Shown: positions 53,930 through 62,907, counted from the stretch's first letter. The stretch is DNA of 64,000 bases from JAPOXK01 sp965220315 (GCA_965220315.1 CBDCPP010000002.1:496001-560000), one strand, 5' to 3'. The notes: generated by a model not told the origin, from the letters alone. Program-made: numbers and translations.

Positions 53930-55144
53930 ATGGTCACGACTGCCGACCCGCAAGCCTGGCGACTCGAAACCCCCGGCCACGTTGGATGGCGACGGAGCCC
54001 CCGCCCCAGCGATCCCAACAAGTACTTCATGGTCACCGTCGACAGCCACGTCAGCGAGCCCGCCGACCTCTGGGTCAAGCGCATCGACAAGAAGTACCGC
54101 CATCGCCTTCCCCGCATTGAGGTCGATGACGGCGGCGTCAAGTGGCAAGTCGCCGAGGGCTACCGCCCCACCAAGATCCGCGACCTCAAGCTGGAGGGCG
54201 AGGATCTGGAGCGCGGCCTCCGCGGCACGGGCGGCTTCGCCTCGGAGCAAGAGCTCGAGTGGGACATCCAACAGCGGCTCGAAGACCATGCCCGCGACGG
54301 CATCGACGCCGAAACCATCTACCCCAACAAGGGCCTTGCCATGTGGGCCACTCCGGACCCCGTTTTCGCCATGGCCCAGTGCCGCGTCTACAACGAATGG
54401 GTCTGGGAGACCTTCGCCGGCCACAACGACCGTATGGCTCCCATGGCCGCCATCGCGACCGGCGATCTCGACGGCTCCATCGCCGAGATCCAACGCGTCG
54501 CCCAGCTCGGCTTCCGCGGCCTCACCCTCCCCTCCAAGCCGGTCTGGGGTGGCCACGACCCCGACGAGCGCAACTACAACGACGCCGCCTTTGACCGCCT
54601 CTGGGCCGTCATCGAAGAGACCGGCCTCCCCATCACCTTCCACGTCTCCACCGGCCGCGACCCCCGCGCCTCCCACGGCAACGGCGGCGCCATCATCAAT
54701 ATGGTCGTCCATTCCTTCATCCCCACCACCGAGCCCCTCGTCCAACTCTGCGCCTCGGGCGTGATCGAGCGCTTCCCCGGCATTCGCTTCGCCACCATTG
54801 AAGCCGGCATCGGCTGGCTCCCCTGGCTCCTCAAGACCATGGACGAGGCCTACCGCATGCATCACATGTGGGCCTACCCCAAGCTCCAGGCCCTTCCCAG
54901 CGAGTCCTTCCGCCGCAACGGCTTCGCCTCCTTCCAGGAAGACGAGCCCGGCATCGACCTCGCACGCAAGTACAACCTGATCGACAACTTGATCTGGGCC
55001 AACGACTACCCCCACCAAGAGGGCCTCTGGCCCCACTCCGCCCAATCCATTGAGCGCACCATGGGCGCCCTCGACGACGAGGAGCGCGCCAAGATCCTCG
55101 GCGGCAACGCCGCCCGCCTCTTTGGCTTTCAAGTGCCCGCCTGA
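53930..55144 (+). CDS. Amidohydrolase_2 family metal-dependent hydrolase
   Basis: This 404-residue TIM-barrel hydrolase/decarboxylase has TVDSHVSEPADLW (variant metal motif), DIQQRLEDHARDGIDAETIYPN, CRVYNEWVWE, ITFHVSTGRDPRASHG with the central His, and IWANDYPHQEGLW with the metal Asp. It is a paralogue of the protein at 26795-27973. Members act on aromatic or heterocyclic carboxylates. Codons are almost uniformly C-ended. The stop is followed after 2 bases by foreign-looking DNA with the ABC ATPase. Confidence 0.87.
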   Translation: MVTTADPQAWRLETPGHVGWRRSPRPSDPNKYFMVTVDSHVSEPADLWVKRIDKKYRHRLPRIEVDDGGVKWQVAEGYRPTKIRDLKLEGEDLERGLRGTGGFASEQELEWDIQQRLEDHARDGIDAETIYPNKGLAMWATPDPVFAMAQCRVYNEWVWETFAGHNDRMAPMAAIATGDLDGSIAEIQRVAQLGFRGLTLPSKPVWGGHDPDERNYNDAAFDRLWAVIEETGLPITFHVSTGRDPRASHGNGGAIINMVVHSFIPTTEPLVQLCASGVIERFPGIRFATIEAGIGWLPWLLKTMDEAYRMHHMWAYPKLQALPSESFRRNGFASFQEDEPGIDLARKYNLIDNLIWANDYPHQEGLWPHSAQSIERTMGALDDEERAKILGGNAARLFGFQVPA

Positions 55145-55146
55145 TA

Positions 55147-55308
55147 GTGCGAAAAACCGATCTCGAAGAGTTCCTACGGCAGGTGCTCGCGGAACTTGGC
55201 GACGTTCCCGATGGGTTTGAGCAGAAACTTATCGAATGCATCGGCTCTGCGCCGACCGTGAGGTGGGAGCGAATCCGCGACCTAATTATCGAGGTGACGC
55301 GTAGCTGA
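55147..55308 (+). CDS. Small ORF preceding the SMC-like ATPase gene
   Basis: A GTG at 55147, 2 bases after the amidohydrolase stop, opens a 53-residue frame ending at 55308. The product is helical and charged: TDLEEFLRQVLAELGDVP, then FEQKLIECIG and WERIRDLIIEV. Base and codon use match the following ATPase gene rather than the amidohydrolase, so it probably arrived with it. It may be a small partner protein, or the truncated end of a longer gene. No family is recognised. Confidence 0.45.
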   Translation: MRKTDLEEFLRQVLAELGDVPDGFEQKLIECIGSAPTVRWERIRDLIIEVTRS

Positions 55309-55327
55309 ACGCGTTACCTCGATTTCG

Positions 55328-57598
55328 ATGCAGGCGTTTCGGGGTGTGCGCCAGTCCTTCAGCTTAGATCTGCGCAACGGCCGGAGCTGCGTCGTTCTCG
55401 GGGATAACGCCACCGGAAAGAGCACCATTGCCGACGCAGTCGAATGGTACTTTCGTGGCCAGATCGAGCTACTCGCCAAGGAAGGTCGAGGCGATGCCAT
55501 CCGCCACAGCGGTGCGGATAGGTACCTAGAGACACGAGTAGCGATTGCTACCGACGGCGTACTCGGTGGCGCTGTCACTAAGAAAAAATCCTCACCACAG
55601 CCTGCTCAGGGCGCTGGCCACTCAGAGTCATTCCTTCTGCGTGGCCGGACATTGGCCGAATTCGTAGACAAGACCAAGGGAGAGAAGTGGAGGGCTCTAG
55701 CGGAGTTACTGGGTCTTGAAGCTATGGACAGACTGCGCCGTGATTTTCAACGTACGCGGAACAGCTTGAAGGACGAAGTGGGAAGCGCAACGAGCGATCT
55801 CACCGGCAAACGGGCAGTACTGGGTCAACGGATGACCGAGGTTTCGGAAATCGGAGTTCTCGATGCCATCAGGGAGAGGGCGGCAACTGCCGGCGTGCAA
55901 CCCCCGAGTACTCTCAGTGAAGCGCTTGATCCTCACTGGGCCCAGACAGTCAAACCAGCGGAGTCACAGGACCAGCTTGGAGTGGTGCTCCGGGCTGCGC
56001 TGAGTGAACTGGGAACTCTAAAGGATCAAATGTTCGTTCTCGCTCCCATCGTTGCTTGGAACAGGTTTGTCGATGAAGGACAGCAAGCGAACCACTTGAG
56101 ACTGGGTCTACATAGGGCGGCCGATTCATTGCTCCAGGCTGGCTATTCAGATTCCGGCTCTTGCCCATTGTGCGGCCAGCCAATTGATCTAGATCGGCTT
56201 GCAAAGAGGATCGCAGCCGAACTCCAAGAACTGAAGGGTGCTGCGCTAGCGCTTGAAGCGGCACAAGGCAGTGCAGGCCAGTTCGTCAACGATCTCTGGG
56301 CATTTCACCAGAGGCGCTTTAACATCGTAGGCCGAGCGGCAGAGCGAGGCGTCACCCTGGCTGATTTGCCTACATCTCCCGCTGAAACTCTTACTGGCCA
56401 GATCGAGTCCGCGACAGCGATGGACCCAACGACTGTTGAGGAATATAGGGAGAAGCTCAACACATGGGACGCTGAGGCCAGCAAGACCTTGGACGGCGCG
56501 ATCCCCTCAGCCACTACTGCACGGGATCAGGCGCTCGTGGATCTCGGAGTTCTCCTAGCGGCAACCACAGCTTGGCGTAGTGCTATTCACCGTAAACGTG
56601 AGGCTGCTGCCGCTTTCGAGTTGGCCGACCGCGTGTTCACGCGATACCAGCAGCGACAAAATGAACACCTCACCAACATTATCGAACAGATTTCCCAGCG
56701 TATGGCGGTGATCTGGCAGGCTCTTCATCCTGAAGAGGGAACTGCAGCCGTGGCGGTCGAAACAGTGGGAGAAAAGGCAGCCGAAATATCGGTTGAGTTC
56801 CACGGACAGAAGGAGAGCCCCCCGCACCGGGTCTTGAGCGAATCACACCTAAACTCTCTGGGAATCGCTCTATTCCTTGCGATGGCAGAGACCTTTAACG
56901 AACAGCTCGGCTTCATCGTTTTGGACGATGTCGTGAGCAGCTTCGATCGAGCGCATCGAGGACGCCTTGCTGAGTTGCTGACTGCGGAGTTCGAAAATGT
57001 ACAGTTGATCGTCCTCACTCATGACGAGCAGTTTTATAGGCAAATATGTGTCATGGCGCCGTCATGGATGCGCCATCACTTCACATCATGGTCTTTTAAG
57101 GAAGGAATGCGGACGAAGACGTACGAGGGAGATCGGGTACTTGCGGAAGCCCGGGATGCGTTTGCTTGCGACGATCGAATGGGCGCGGCACAAAAAGGGC
57201 GGCGGGCGCTTGAAGAGTTTCTTCAGGAAGCATGTGAAGAATTGGAAGCGCTCCTTCCGTTCCGCCGTGGCGTGAGTAATGACGAGCGCTCAGCCAAAGA
57301 AGTGCTGGATGGGTTTCAGAGAACGCTGAAAGACAGAGCGAAACAGCTTCGCGATGAGATCACCCCGCTTCTCAGGAAGCTGGAAGCGGATCTCCAGTCG
57401 GTACTGAACGTGGAAGCACACGCGAGTCAAGTCGCTGCTTCCTCGGAGGAAGTGCGCGACTCAATTGCTCGAATCGACGCGCTATGTCGTCATTTTACGT
57501 GTCAGGATTGCGGTACTCGGTCATGGCACAAGGGTACACTAACCTCATCACAGTGCCGTTGCGGAAAGCTGCGGTTCCCGCCCCTCCCGTCTAGTTAG
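55328..57598 (+). CDS. SMC/Rad50-like ABC ATPase with zinc hook and C-terminal zinc ribbon
   Basis: This 756-residue protein has Walker A GDNATGKST (about 25-33), long charged helical arms predicted as coiled coil, a Rad50-type hook CPLCGQ with Cys279 and Cys282, the ABC signature LSESHLNSLG (from about 503), Walker B FIVLDDVVSSFD (529-540) and a D-loop. A C-terminal tail with CQDCG and CRCGK forms a likely zinc ribbon. Such ATPases bind DNA ends or invading DNA; many are parts of conflict systems. The N terminus is short (MQAFRG), so a few residues may be missing. Codon use is near-neutral, unlike both neighbours, a sign of transfer. The specific system is not identified. Confidence 0.85.
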   Translation: MQAFRGVRQSFSLDLRNGRSCVVLGDNATGKSTIADAVEWYFRGQIELLAKEGRGDAIRHSGADRYLETRVAIATDGVLGGAVTKKKSSPQPAQGAGHSESFLLRGRTLAEFVDKTKGEKWRALAELLGLEAMDRLRRDFQRTRNSLKDEVGSATSDLTGKRAVLGQRMTEVSEIGVLDAIRERAATAGVQPPSTLSEALDPHWAQTVKPAESQDQLGVVLRAALSELGTLKDQMFVLAPIVAWNRFVDEGQQANHLRLGLHRAADSLLQAGYSDSGSCPLCGQPIDLDRLAKRIAAELQELKGAALALEAAQGSAGQFVNDLWAFHQRRFNIVGRAAERGVTLADLPTSPAETLTGQIESATAMDPTTVEEYREKLNTWDAEASKTLDGAIPSATTARDQALVDLGVLLAATTAWRSAIHRKREAAAAFELADRVFTRYQQRQNEHLTNIIEQISQRMAVIWQALHPEEGTAAVAVETVGEKAAEISVEFHGQKESPPHRVLSESHLNSLGIALFLAMAETFNEQLGFIVLDDVVSSFDRAHRGRLAELLTAEFENVQLIVLTHDEQFYRQICVMAPSWMRHHFTSWSFKEGMRTKTYEGDRVLAEARDAFACDDRMGAAQKGRRALEEFLQEACEELEALLPFRRGVSNDERSAKEVLDGFQRTLKDRAKQLRDEITPLLRKLEADLQSVLNVEAHASQVAASSEEVRDSIARIDALCRHFTCQDCGTRSWHKGTLTSSQCRCGKLRFPPLPSS

Positions 57599-57628
57599 AG
57601 TCGTTCACGTTTCGGAACAGCCGTACCT

Positions 57629-58420
57629 CTACCCGCCGTATACCCACCCCGTCTCGACCGACGTCAGCGCCCCGGCGGCCTGCAGCACCTTCCCGTCCAG
57701 CACCTCGCCGATCACCAACGTGTGATCCCCTGCCGACATGAATCGCTCGGCCGCGCACTCCGCCCACGTCAGCGCCCCCTCCAGTACCGGGCAGCCCCGC
57801 TCCGTCAGCCGGTACGCCGCCCCCGCCAGCTTCTCGTGCACCGCCGCCGCCGCCGCCGCGCTGCGGCCCGCGATCTTCGCCCCGTCCCGCGGCTGCAGGA
57901 ACAGCGCTCCCAGCTCCATCCCTCCTTGCGGCAGCAGGTTCACCGTGAACACATTGTGCCGCCGTACGTTCTCCAGACTGTAGGCGTCGTTCTCGAAGGC
58001 CACCGCCAGCAGCCGCGGCCGGAACGAGACCTGCATCACCCAGTCTGCGATCATCCCGTTGAGCTCTTCCTCGCGGCGTGATCCCACGATGTAGATCCCG
58101 TACGGCATCTCGTGCATCACCCGCCGCAGCCGTTCCTCGTCCTTTTTCGACCGCTGCTGCGCCTGCGCCTTCCCTTCCCGTTCCTCCCGCCGCTCGGGCC
58201 GCGCCACTACCGCCTCCGCCGGCCGCCGCCCTCCCGCCAACAGCTCCCGCGCCGCGTTCAGATCCTGCATCCGCTCCCCGCATGAGGCCACTCCGGGATT
58301 CAGGTCTGGATGAAACACCTGCGCCAGCCGACGAAATCGTTCCTCCACCACCCCTTCCGCCGCCTCGACCGGCACTCCCAGCAGCGCCGCCGCCGCCTCC
58401 GCGTTCCTCGGCACGCCCAT
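57629..58420 (-). CDS. J-domain fused to flavin-reductase-like (FMN-binding split barrel) domain
   Basis: This 263-residue protein has two parts. Residues 8-62 are a J-domain: AAALLGVPVEA, a basic helix RFRRLAQV, the invariant HPD at 37-39 (FHPDLNPG) and helix MQDLNAARELL. A charged linker (about 65-95, many Glu/Arg/Gln) follows. Residues from about 97 form a flavin-reductase domain: MPYGIYIVGSR, NGMIADWVMQVSFRPRLLAVAF and NVFTVNLLPQ. The second part should bind FMN and perhaps supply reduced flavin to LLM enzymes. The first should contact a DnaK-type chaperone. There is no sign of a frameshift; the linker is in one frame. Confidence 0.84.
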   Translation of the reverse strand: MGVPRNAEAAAALLGVPVEAAEGVVEERFRRLAQVFHPDLNPGVASCGERMQDLNAARELLAGGRRPAEAVVARPERREEREGKAQAQQRSKKDEERLRRVMHEMPYGIYIVGSRREEELNGMIADWVMQVSFRPRLLAVAFENDAYSLENVRRHNVFTVNLLPQGGMELGALFLQPRDGAKIAGRSAAAAAAVHEKLAGAAYRLTERGCPVLEGALTWAECAAERFMSAGDHTLVIGEVLDGKVLQAAGALTSVETGWVYGG

Positions 58421-58479
58421 CGCTATGCCCTCCGCTATGCCCTCCGCTTTGGACCCGCGCCTGCCAGCCTACCGTGCCC

Positions 58480-59154
58480 TCACCTCTTCAGCGCCAGCGT
58501 CAATCCGTCCGCGATCGACAGCATGCTCACCTCCACCCGCGCGTCCGCCGCCAGCTTCGCGTTCAGCGCTCGAATCGCTGCCGTGTCGGCATCCGTCTCC
58601 CCTGCATCCTTCACTTTTCCTTCCCACAGCACATTGTCGATCGCCACCAGCCCCCCTGGTCGTACCAGTGTCAGACAACGCTCGTAGTAGCCGTCGTAAT
58701 TCGGCTTGTCCGCGTCGATGAAGGCGAAGTCGAACCGTCCCGCCTCGCCCTCCGCGAGCAGGGTGTCCAGCGTCTCGACCGCCTTTCCCAACCGCAGCGT
58801 GATCTTCTCGGCCACTCCCGCCTCCGCCCAATACCGCTGCGCGATCGTCGTCCACTTCGCGCTCTGATCGCAGGCCACCAGCCGGCCGTCCCGTGGCAAC
58901 GCCTCCGCCACGCACAGCGCGCTGTACCCCGTGAACGTCCCGATCTCGAGAGCGCGCCGCGCCCCCAACAGCCGCACCAGCAGCGCCATGAACTGCCCCT
59001 GGTCCGGCGCGATCTGCATCACCCCATGCTCCATCCCCGCCGTCTCCTCCCGCAGCCGCTGCGCCACCTCCGACTCCCGCAGCGACGCGGAAAGCAGGTA
59101 GTCGTAGAGCCGGTCATCCAGGGCCGTGTACTTACGGGCGGGCGCGGTGGGCAT
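58480..59154 (-). CDS. Caffeoyl-CoA O-methyltransferase-type SAM methyltransferase
   Basis: This 224-residue class I methyltransferase of the small metal-dependent catechol/caffeoyl-CoA O-methyltransferase group has RRALEIGTFTGYSALCVAEALP (motif I), the Asp of LVACDQS, FDFAFIDADKPNYDGYYERCL (metal-binding Asp and Asn/Asp pair) and VRPGGLVAIDNVLW. QIAPDQGQFMALL near the start also fits. It probably methylates a catechol-like hydroxyl. It lies 6 bases after the CoxM-type gene and is likely part of that transcript. Confidence 0.9.
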   Translation of the reverse strand: MPTAPARKYTALDDRLYDYLLSASLRESEVAQRLREETAGMEHGVMQIAPDQGQFMALLVRLLGARRALEIGTFTGYSALCVAEALPRDGRLVACDQSAKWTTIAQRYWAEAGVAEKITLRLGKAVETLDTLLAEGEAGRFDFAFIDADKPNYDGYYERCLTLVRPGGLVAIDNVLWEGKVKDAGETDADTAAIRALNAKLAADARVEVSMLSIADGLTLALKR

Positions 59155-59160
59155 GAGAAA

Positions 59161-60030
59161 CTACGCGCGCGCAACCGCGCGCCGGATCGCGCGTGCCGCG
59201 AACACCTTCGCCATCTCCCGGCGATACTCCGTCGACCCGTGCAGGTCGTCGTTGATCTCGTCGATCCCCTCCGCCGCCCGCTCCGCCGCCGCCCGGATCG
59301 CCTCTTCCACCAGCCGCTCCCCGATCAAGCCCGCCTCTACCCCGCGCAGCCGCTGCGCGTGCGTTGACATCCCCGTCACGGCTATGCGCGCTTCTCGGCA
59401 TACGCCGCCCGTGCTGCTCTCCGCCTCCATGTCCAGCGCAGCCGCGACCCCCACGACCGCGAAGTGCGACGCCTTCTGATGCAGCTTGGCGTACGCGGCC
59501 GTCCGGCGCGGCAGCATCCGCATCTCGGTGATCAACTCCCCTTCGGCGAGGTCGACCGTGAAAAATCCTTGGAAGAAGTCCTCCGCTTGCACCCGGCGGC
59601 TCCCCTGCGGCCCCACGATCTCCAGGAACGCATCCAGCGCCACCATGACCGCCGGCAGGTCCGCCGCCGGATCCGCGTGCGCCAAGCTTCCCCCAATCGT
59701 CCCCCGATGCCGAACCTGCGGGTCGCCAATCTCTCCTGCCGCTTCCGCGACCACCGGCAGAACATCCCGCAAGATCCGTGACTGCTCCAGCTCCACGTAT
59801 CTTGTCGTCGCCCCGATCCCCACCTGCCCGTTCCGCTCCCAGACCCCCGCCAGCCCAGGCACGTGCATGATGTCCACCAGCCGCTCCGGCTGGCTGAACC
59901 GCAGCTTCATCAGCGGAATCAAGCTGTGCCCTCCCGCTAAGAATCGCGCCTCCCCCGCTGTCTCCCCGATCAGGGCCATCGCATCGTCGAGCGTCTTCGC
60001 TCTCCTGTAGTCGAATGCCGCCGGGATCAT
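59161..60030 (-). CDS. Molybdenum hydroxylase FAD-binding (medium) subunit, CoxM/CutM-type
   Basis: This 289-residue FAD domain protein has FDYRRAKTLDDAMALI, the FAD-binding LAGGHSLIPLMKLR, GATTRYVELEQS and a second FAD motif RHRGTIGGSLAHADPAADLP. It transfers electrons from the iron-sulfur subunit to an acceptor. The ATG at 60030 overlaps the stop of the large-subunit gene (ATGA), so the longer frame to 60471 is not the real gene. The order S-L-M on the minus strand matches xanthine dehydrogenase/CO dehydrogenase-like operons. Confidence 0.92.
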   Translation of the reverse strand: MIPAAFDYRRAKTLDDAMALIGETAGEARFLAGGHSLIPLMKLRFSQPERLVDIMHVPGLAGVWERNGQVGIGATTRYVELEQSRILRDVLPVVAEAAGEIGDPQVRHRGTIGGSLAHADPAADLPAVMVALDAFLEIVGPQGSRRVQAEDFFQGFFTVDLAEGELITEMRMLPRRTAAYAKLHQKASHFAVVGVAAALDMEAESSTGGVCREARIAVTGMSTHAQRLRGVEAGLIGERLVEEAIRAAAERAAEGIDEINDDLHGSTEYRREMAKVFAARAIRRAVARA

Positions 60031-62435
60031 CGATCCCGTCCCTGAATCAAGCGCCACACTTTCTCGGGATGCAGCGCTGGGTCGGCGTGCCGGACACCCA
60101 GCTCGCTTAGCGCGTCGACCACCGCGTTCACCACGGCCGGCGTCGCTCCGATCGTCCCTGCCTCCCCGGTCCCTTTCGCTCCCAACGGGTTCAGCGGCGA
60201 CGGCGTCACCGTCGCCCCCAGCTCGAAGCGCGGGAGATCGGACGCTCGCGGGATCGCGTAATCCATGAACGACCCCGTCAGCAGCTGTCCATGCTCGTCG
60301 TAGCGCAGCTCCTCCGTCATCGCCGGCCCGATCCCCTGCGCAATCCCTCCATGAATCTGTCCCTCTACGATCAACGGATTCACGATCGTTCCGCAGTCGT
60401 CCACCCCCACGAAGCGCTGTAGCTCCACCTCTCCCGTCTCCCGGTCCACTTCCACTTGCGCGATATAGCATCCGTAAGGGAACGTCATCCCCGACGGCTC
60501 CCAGAACGCTTCCTCGCTCAGCCCCGGCTCCGTATCTACCGGCAGCTGTTGCGGCGAGTACGCGTACGAGGCCACCTCCTCGAACGACAGCTTCCCGCCC
60601 CCGGCTACCCCCACCTCTCCGTTGGCGAACTCAATCTCATCCTCGCGCGCCTCCAGCAACTGCGCTGCGAACCGCGCCATCTTCGCCTTCACCTTGCTGC
60701 CTGCCATCAGCAGCGCTGTCCCGCCCACCACCAACGACCGGCTCGCCACCGTTCCCACCCCTTGCTTCGATACCGCCGTGTCCCCGTGCAGCAACGTGAT
60801 TGCCTCCGGCTCGATCCCGAACTGGTCGGCCAGCACCTGCCCGAACGATGTCTCGTGTCCTTGCCCGTGCGCCGATGCACCCGTTGTCGCGGTGATTCGC
60901 CCATCTCGCTCCACCGTGACGCTCCCGTGCTCCCATCCGCCGTCCGGGAACATCGTCGAGGGTCCAATCGCGCACAGCTCGATGTAGAAGCTCATTCCCA
61001 GCCCCACCAGCCGCCCCTTTGCCCGCGCTGCCGTCTGCTCCGCACGCATCTCTTCCCACCCCGCCAGCTCCAGCGTCGCGTCCAGCAGTCGTTCGTAGTT
61101 CCCGGAGTCGTACTCGTTCCCCGCCGCGGTCTTGTACGGGAACTGCTCCGGCTGGATGAAGTTCTTCCGGCGCACCTCCGCCGGATCCATCTCCAGCTCC
61201 CGTGCTAGCAGCTCCATCGACCGCTCCACGAAGAAGATCGCCTCCGGCATCCCCGCCCCCCGGTAGGCGTCCGTCGGCATCTTGTTGGTAAACGCCTCGA
61301 TCAGCTCCGACCGGATCACCGGGATGGCGTATCCGCCGCTCAGCAGCCCGTGCGTCAGCGTCGGGATGAACGCCGTCAGCAGCATCTCGTACGCGCCAAT
61401 GTCAGCCACCAGCCGCGCTTTCAGCGCCGTTACCGTTCCGTCCCGCTTCGCCGCGAGATCGATCTGGCCCACCACGTCCCGCGCGTGCGTCGTCGTCAAA
61501 AACGCTTCCGACCGATCCTCGATCCACTTGATCGGTGCTCCGAGCTGCTTCGACAGCGCCGCCGCCACGAAGTCCTCCCCGTAGATCTTCTTCGCTCCGA
61601 ACCCTCCGCCCATATCCGGCGCGATCGTCCGCGCTTGGTGCTCCCCCAACCCCAACGCCGCCGCCAGGAACCGGCGATGCGCGTGCGGCCGCTGCGTTGT
61701 GCTCCAGATCGTCAGGTAGGATCGCGCTGCCTCATACTGTGCCACCACTCCCCGCGTCTCGATCGCTGAGGGCGCGATCCGCGGATTCACCATCCGCTGC
61801 GAGATCACGACATCCGCTGCCTCGAACGCTGCTTCGAGCTCACGATCGTCTACCGTCTCCGGGTCCTGCGTCCCCGCCTCTTCCGCTACCCCCGTTCCAC
61901 TAATGATCCGCAGGGCCACGTTGTTGGCGAAATCCTCGTGCACCAGCGTCGGCTCCCCGCGTAGCGCCGTCTCCGCATCGACAACGACCGGCAGCTCCTC
62001 GATCGTCACCTCAATCGCCTCCACGGCATCCTGCGCCTGGTACCGATCCTCTGCCACGACAACCGCCACCGGCTCGCCGACGTACCGCACCTTGTCCGGC
62101 GCCACCGCGGGATGCTCGGGATACGGAAACGGCGTTATCACCGGCACGCTCGGCAGCACGTCTTGCAGGTCCGCGCCCGTTGCGACCAAGCGCACGCCCG
62201 GCATCGCCTGCGCGACGCTCGTATCTACCCGCACGATCCGCCCGTGTGCCATATCGCTGCGCTTGAACGCGAGGTGCAGCATCCCTGGGAGCCGCACGTC
62301 GTCGATGAACGTTCCTCGTCCTTGGATCAGCGCCGGGTCCTCCCGGCGCTTCAACCGCTGGCCGACGTACTTGCTTCCCGGGCTTGGGGTCGCATCAACT
62401 GCCACTGGACCCGCCTCACCCTTGCTGCGCGGCAC
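60027..62435 (-). CDS. Molybdenum hydroxylase large (molybdopterin) subunit, CoxL-like form II
   Basis: This 802-residue catalytic subunit of the xanthine oxidase family carries a molybdopterin cytosine dinucleotide cofactor. It has an N-terminal small domain (RREDPALIQGRGTFIDDV), GGGFGAKKIYGEDFVAAAL, the loop AYRGAGM, AHGQGHETSF and the active-site Glu in GTGEAGTIG. The loop reads AYRGAG rather than AYRCSFR, so this is a form II protein and not a CO dehydrogenase. The oxidised substrate, probably a heterocycle or aldehyde, is unknown. It overlaps the small subunit by 20 bases. Confidence 0.93.
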   Translation of the reverse strand: MPRSKGEAGPVAVDATPSPGSKYVGQRLKRREDPALIQGRGTFIDDVRLPGMLHLAFKRSDMAHGRIVRVDTSVAQAMPGVRLVATGADLQDVLPSVPVITPFPYPEHPAVAPDKVRYVGEPVAVVVAEDRYQAQDAVEAIEVTIEELPVVVDAETALRGEPTLVHEDFANNVALRIISGTGVAEEAGTQDPETVDDRELEAAFEAADVVISQRMVNPRIAPSAIETRGVVAQYEAARSYLTIWSTTQRPHAHRRFLAAALGLGEHQARTIAPDMGGGFGAKKIYGEDFVAAALSKQLGAPIKWIEDRSEAFLTTTHARDVVGQIDLAAKRDGTVTALKARLVADIGAYEMLLTAFIPTLTHGLLSGGYAIPVIRSELIEAFTNKMPTDAYRGAGMPEAIFFVERSMELLARELEMDPAEVRRKNFIQPEQFPYKTAAGNEYDSGNYERLLDATLELAGWEEMRAEQTAARAKGRLVGLGMSFYIELCAIGPSTMFPDGGWEHGSVTVERDGRITATTGASAHGQGHETSFGQVLADQFGIEPEAITLLHGDTAVSKQGVGTVASRSLVVGGTALLMAGSKVKAKMARFAAQLLEAREDEIEFANGEVGVAGGGKLSFEEVASYAYSPQQLPVDTEPGLSEEAFWEPSGMTFPYGCYIAQVEVDRETGEVELQRFVGVDDCGTIVNPLIVEGQIHGGIAQGIGPAMTEELRYDEHGQLLTGSFMDYAIPRASDLPRFELGATVTPSPLNPLGAKGTGEAGTIGATPAVVNAVVDALSELGVRHADPALHPEKVWRLIQGRDR

Positions 62436-62886
62436 GCGCGATCGCGTTCACGATGTGCTGATACCCCGTGCAGCGACACAAGTTTCCGTCCAAGCCACTC
62501 CGGATCTCCGCCTCGCTTGGATTGGGATTCTCCTTCAACAGTGAAGCAGCCGCCATGATCATCCCCGGCGTGCAGTAGCCGCACTGCAGTCCATGCTCCT
62601 CCCAAAATCCTTCCTGGAGCGGATGCAGCGACTCCCCCTCTGCCAACCCCTCGATCGTAGTCACCGCACTCCCCATTGCCTGTACCGCGAACACCGTGCA
62701 TGCTTTTGCGCTCCGTCCGTCGATCAGCACTGTGCATGCTCCGCACTGGCTCGTGTCGCAGCCCACGTGCGTCCCCGTCAGCCCTAGCGCTTCACGCAGG
62801 AAATGCACGAGCAACAAACGCGGCTCGACCACCGCGCGGTGCATCTCTCCATTGACCCTGACCTCGACGGATACCTTCTTGCTCAC
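62416..62886 (-). CDS. Molybdenum hydroxylase small (2Fe-2S) subunit, CoxS-type
   Basis: This 156-residue protein has two 2Fe-2S clusters. The plant-ferredoxin type uses CDTSQCGACTVLIDGRSAKAC, and the C-terminal four-helix type uses CGYCTPGM and NLCRCTGY. It opens with VEVRVNGEMHRAVV and the VHFLREALGLTGTH segment. It carries electrons between the molybdenum centre and the FAD subunit. It lies first in the S-L-M operon, 21 bases after the LLM gene, which may belong to the same transcript. Confidence 0.94.
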   Translation of the reverse strand: MSKKVSVEVRVNGEMHRAVVEPRLLLVHFLREALGLTGTHVGCDTSQCGACTVLIDGRSAKACTVFAVQAMGSAVTTIEGLAEGESLHPLQEGFWEEHGLQCGYCTPGMIMAAASLLKENPNPSEAEIRSGLDGNLCRCTGYQHIVNAIARAAQQG

Positions 62887-62907
62887 GCCGCCCCCGTCCC
62901 GCTTCCC

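Noticed and set aside
55145..57628. Insertion sequence or att-flanked element around the ABC ATPase
   Set aside because: I saw no transposase, no tRNA end and no obvious flanking direct or inverted repeats; only the composition and abrupt junctions suggest transfer.
60027..62435. Calling the molybdenum enzyme a CO dehydrogenase
   Set aside because: The active-site loop is AYRGAGM rather than the AYRCSFR motif of true CO dehydrogenase.
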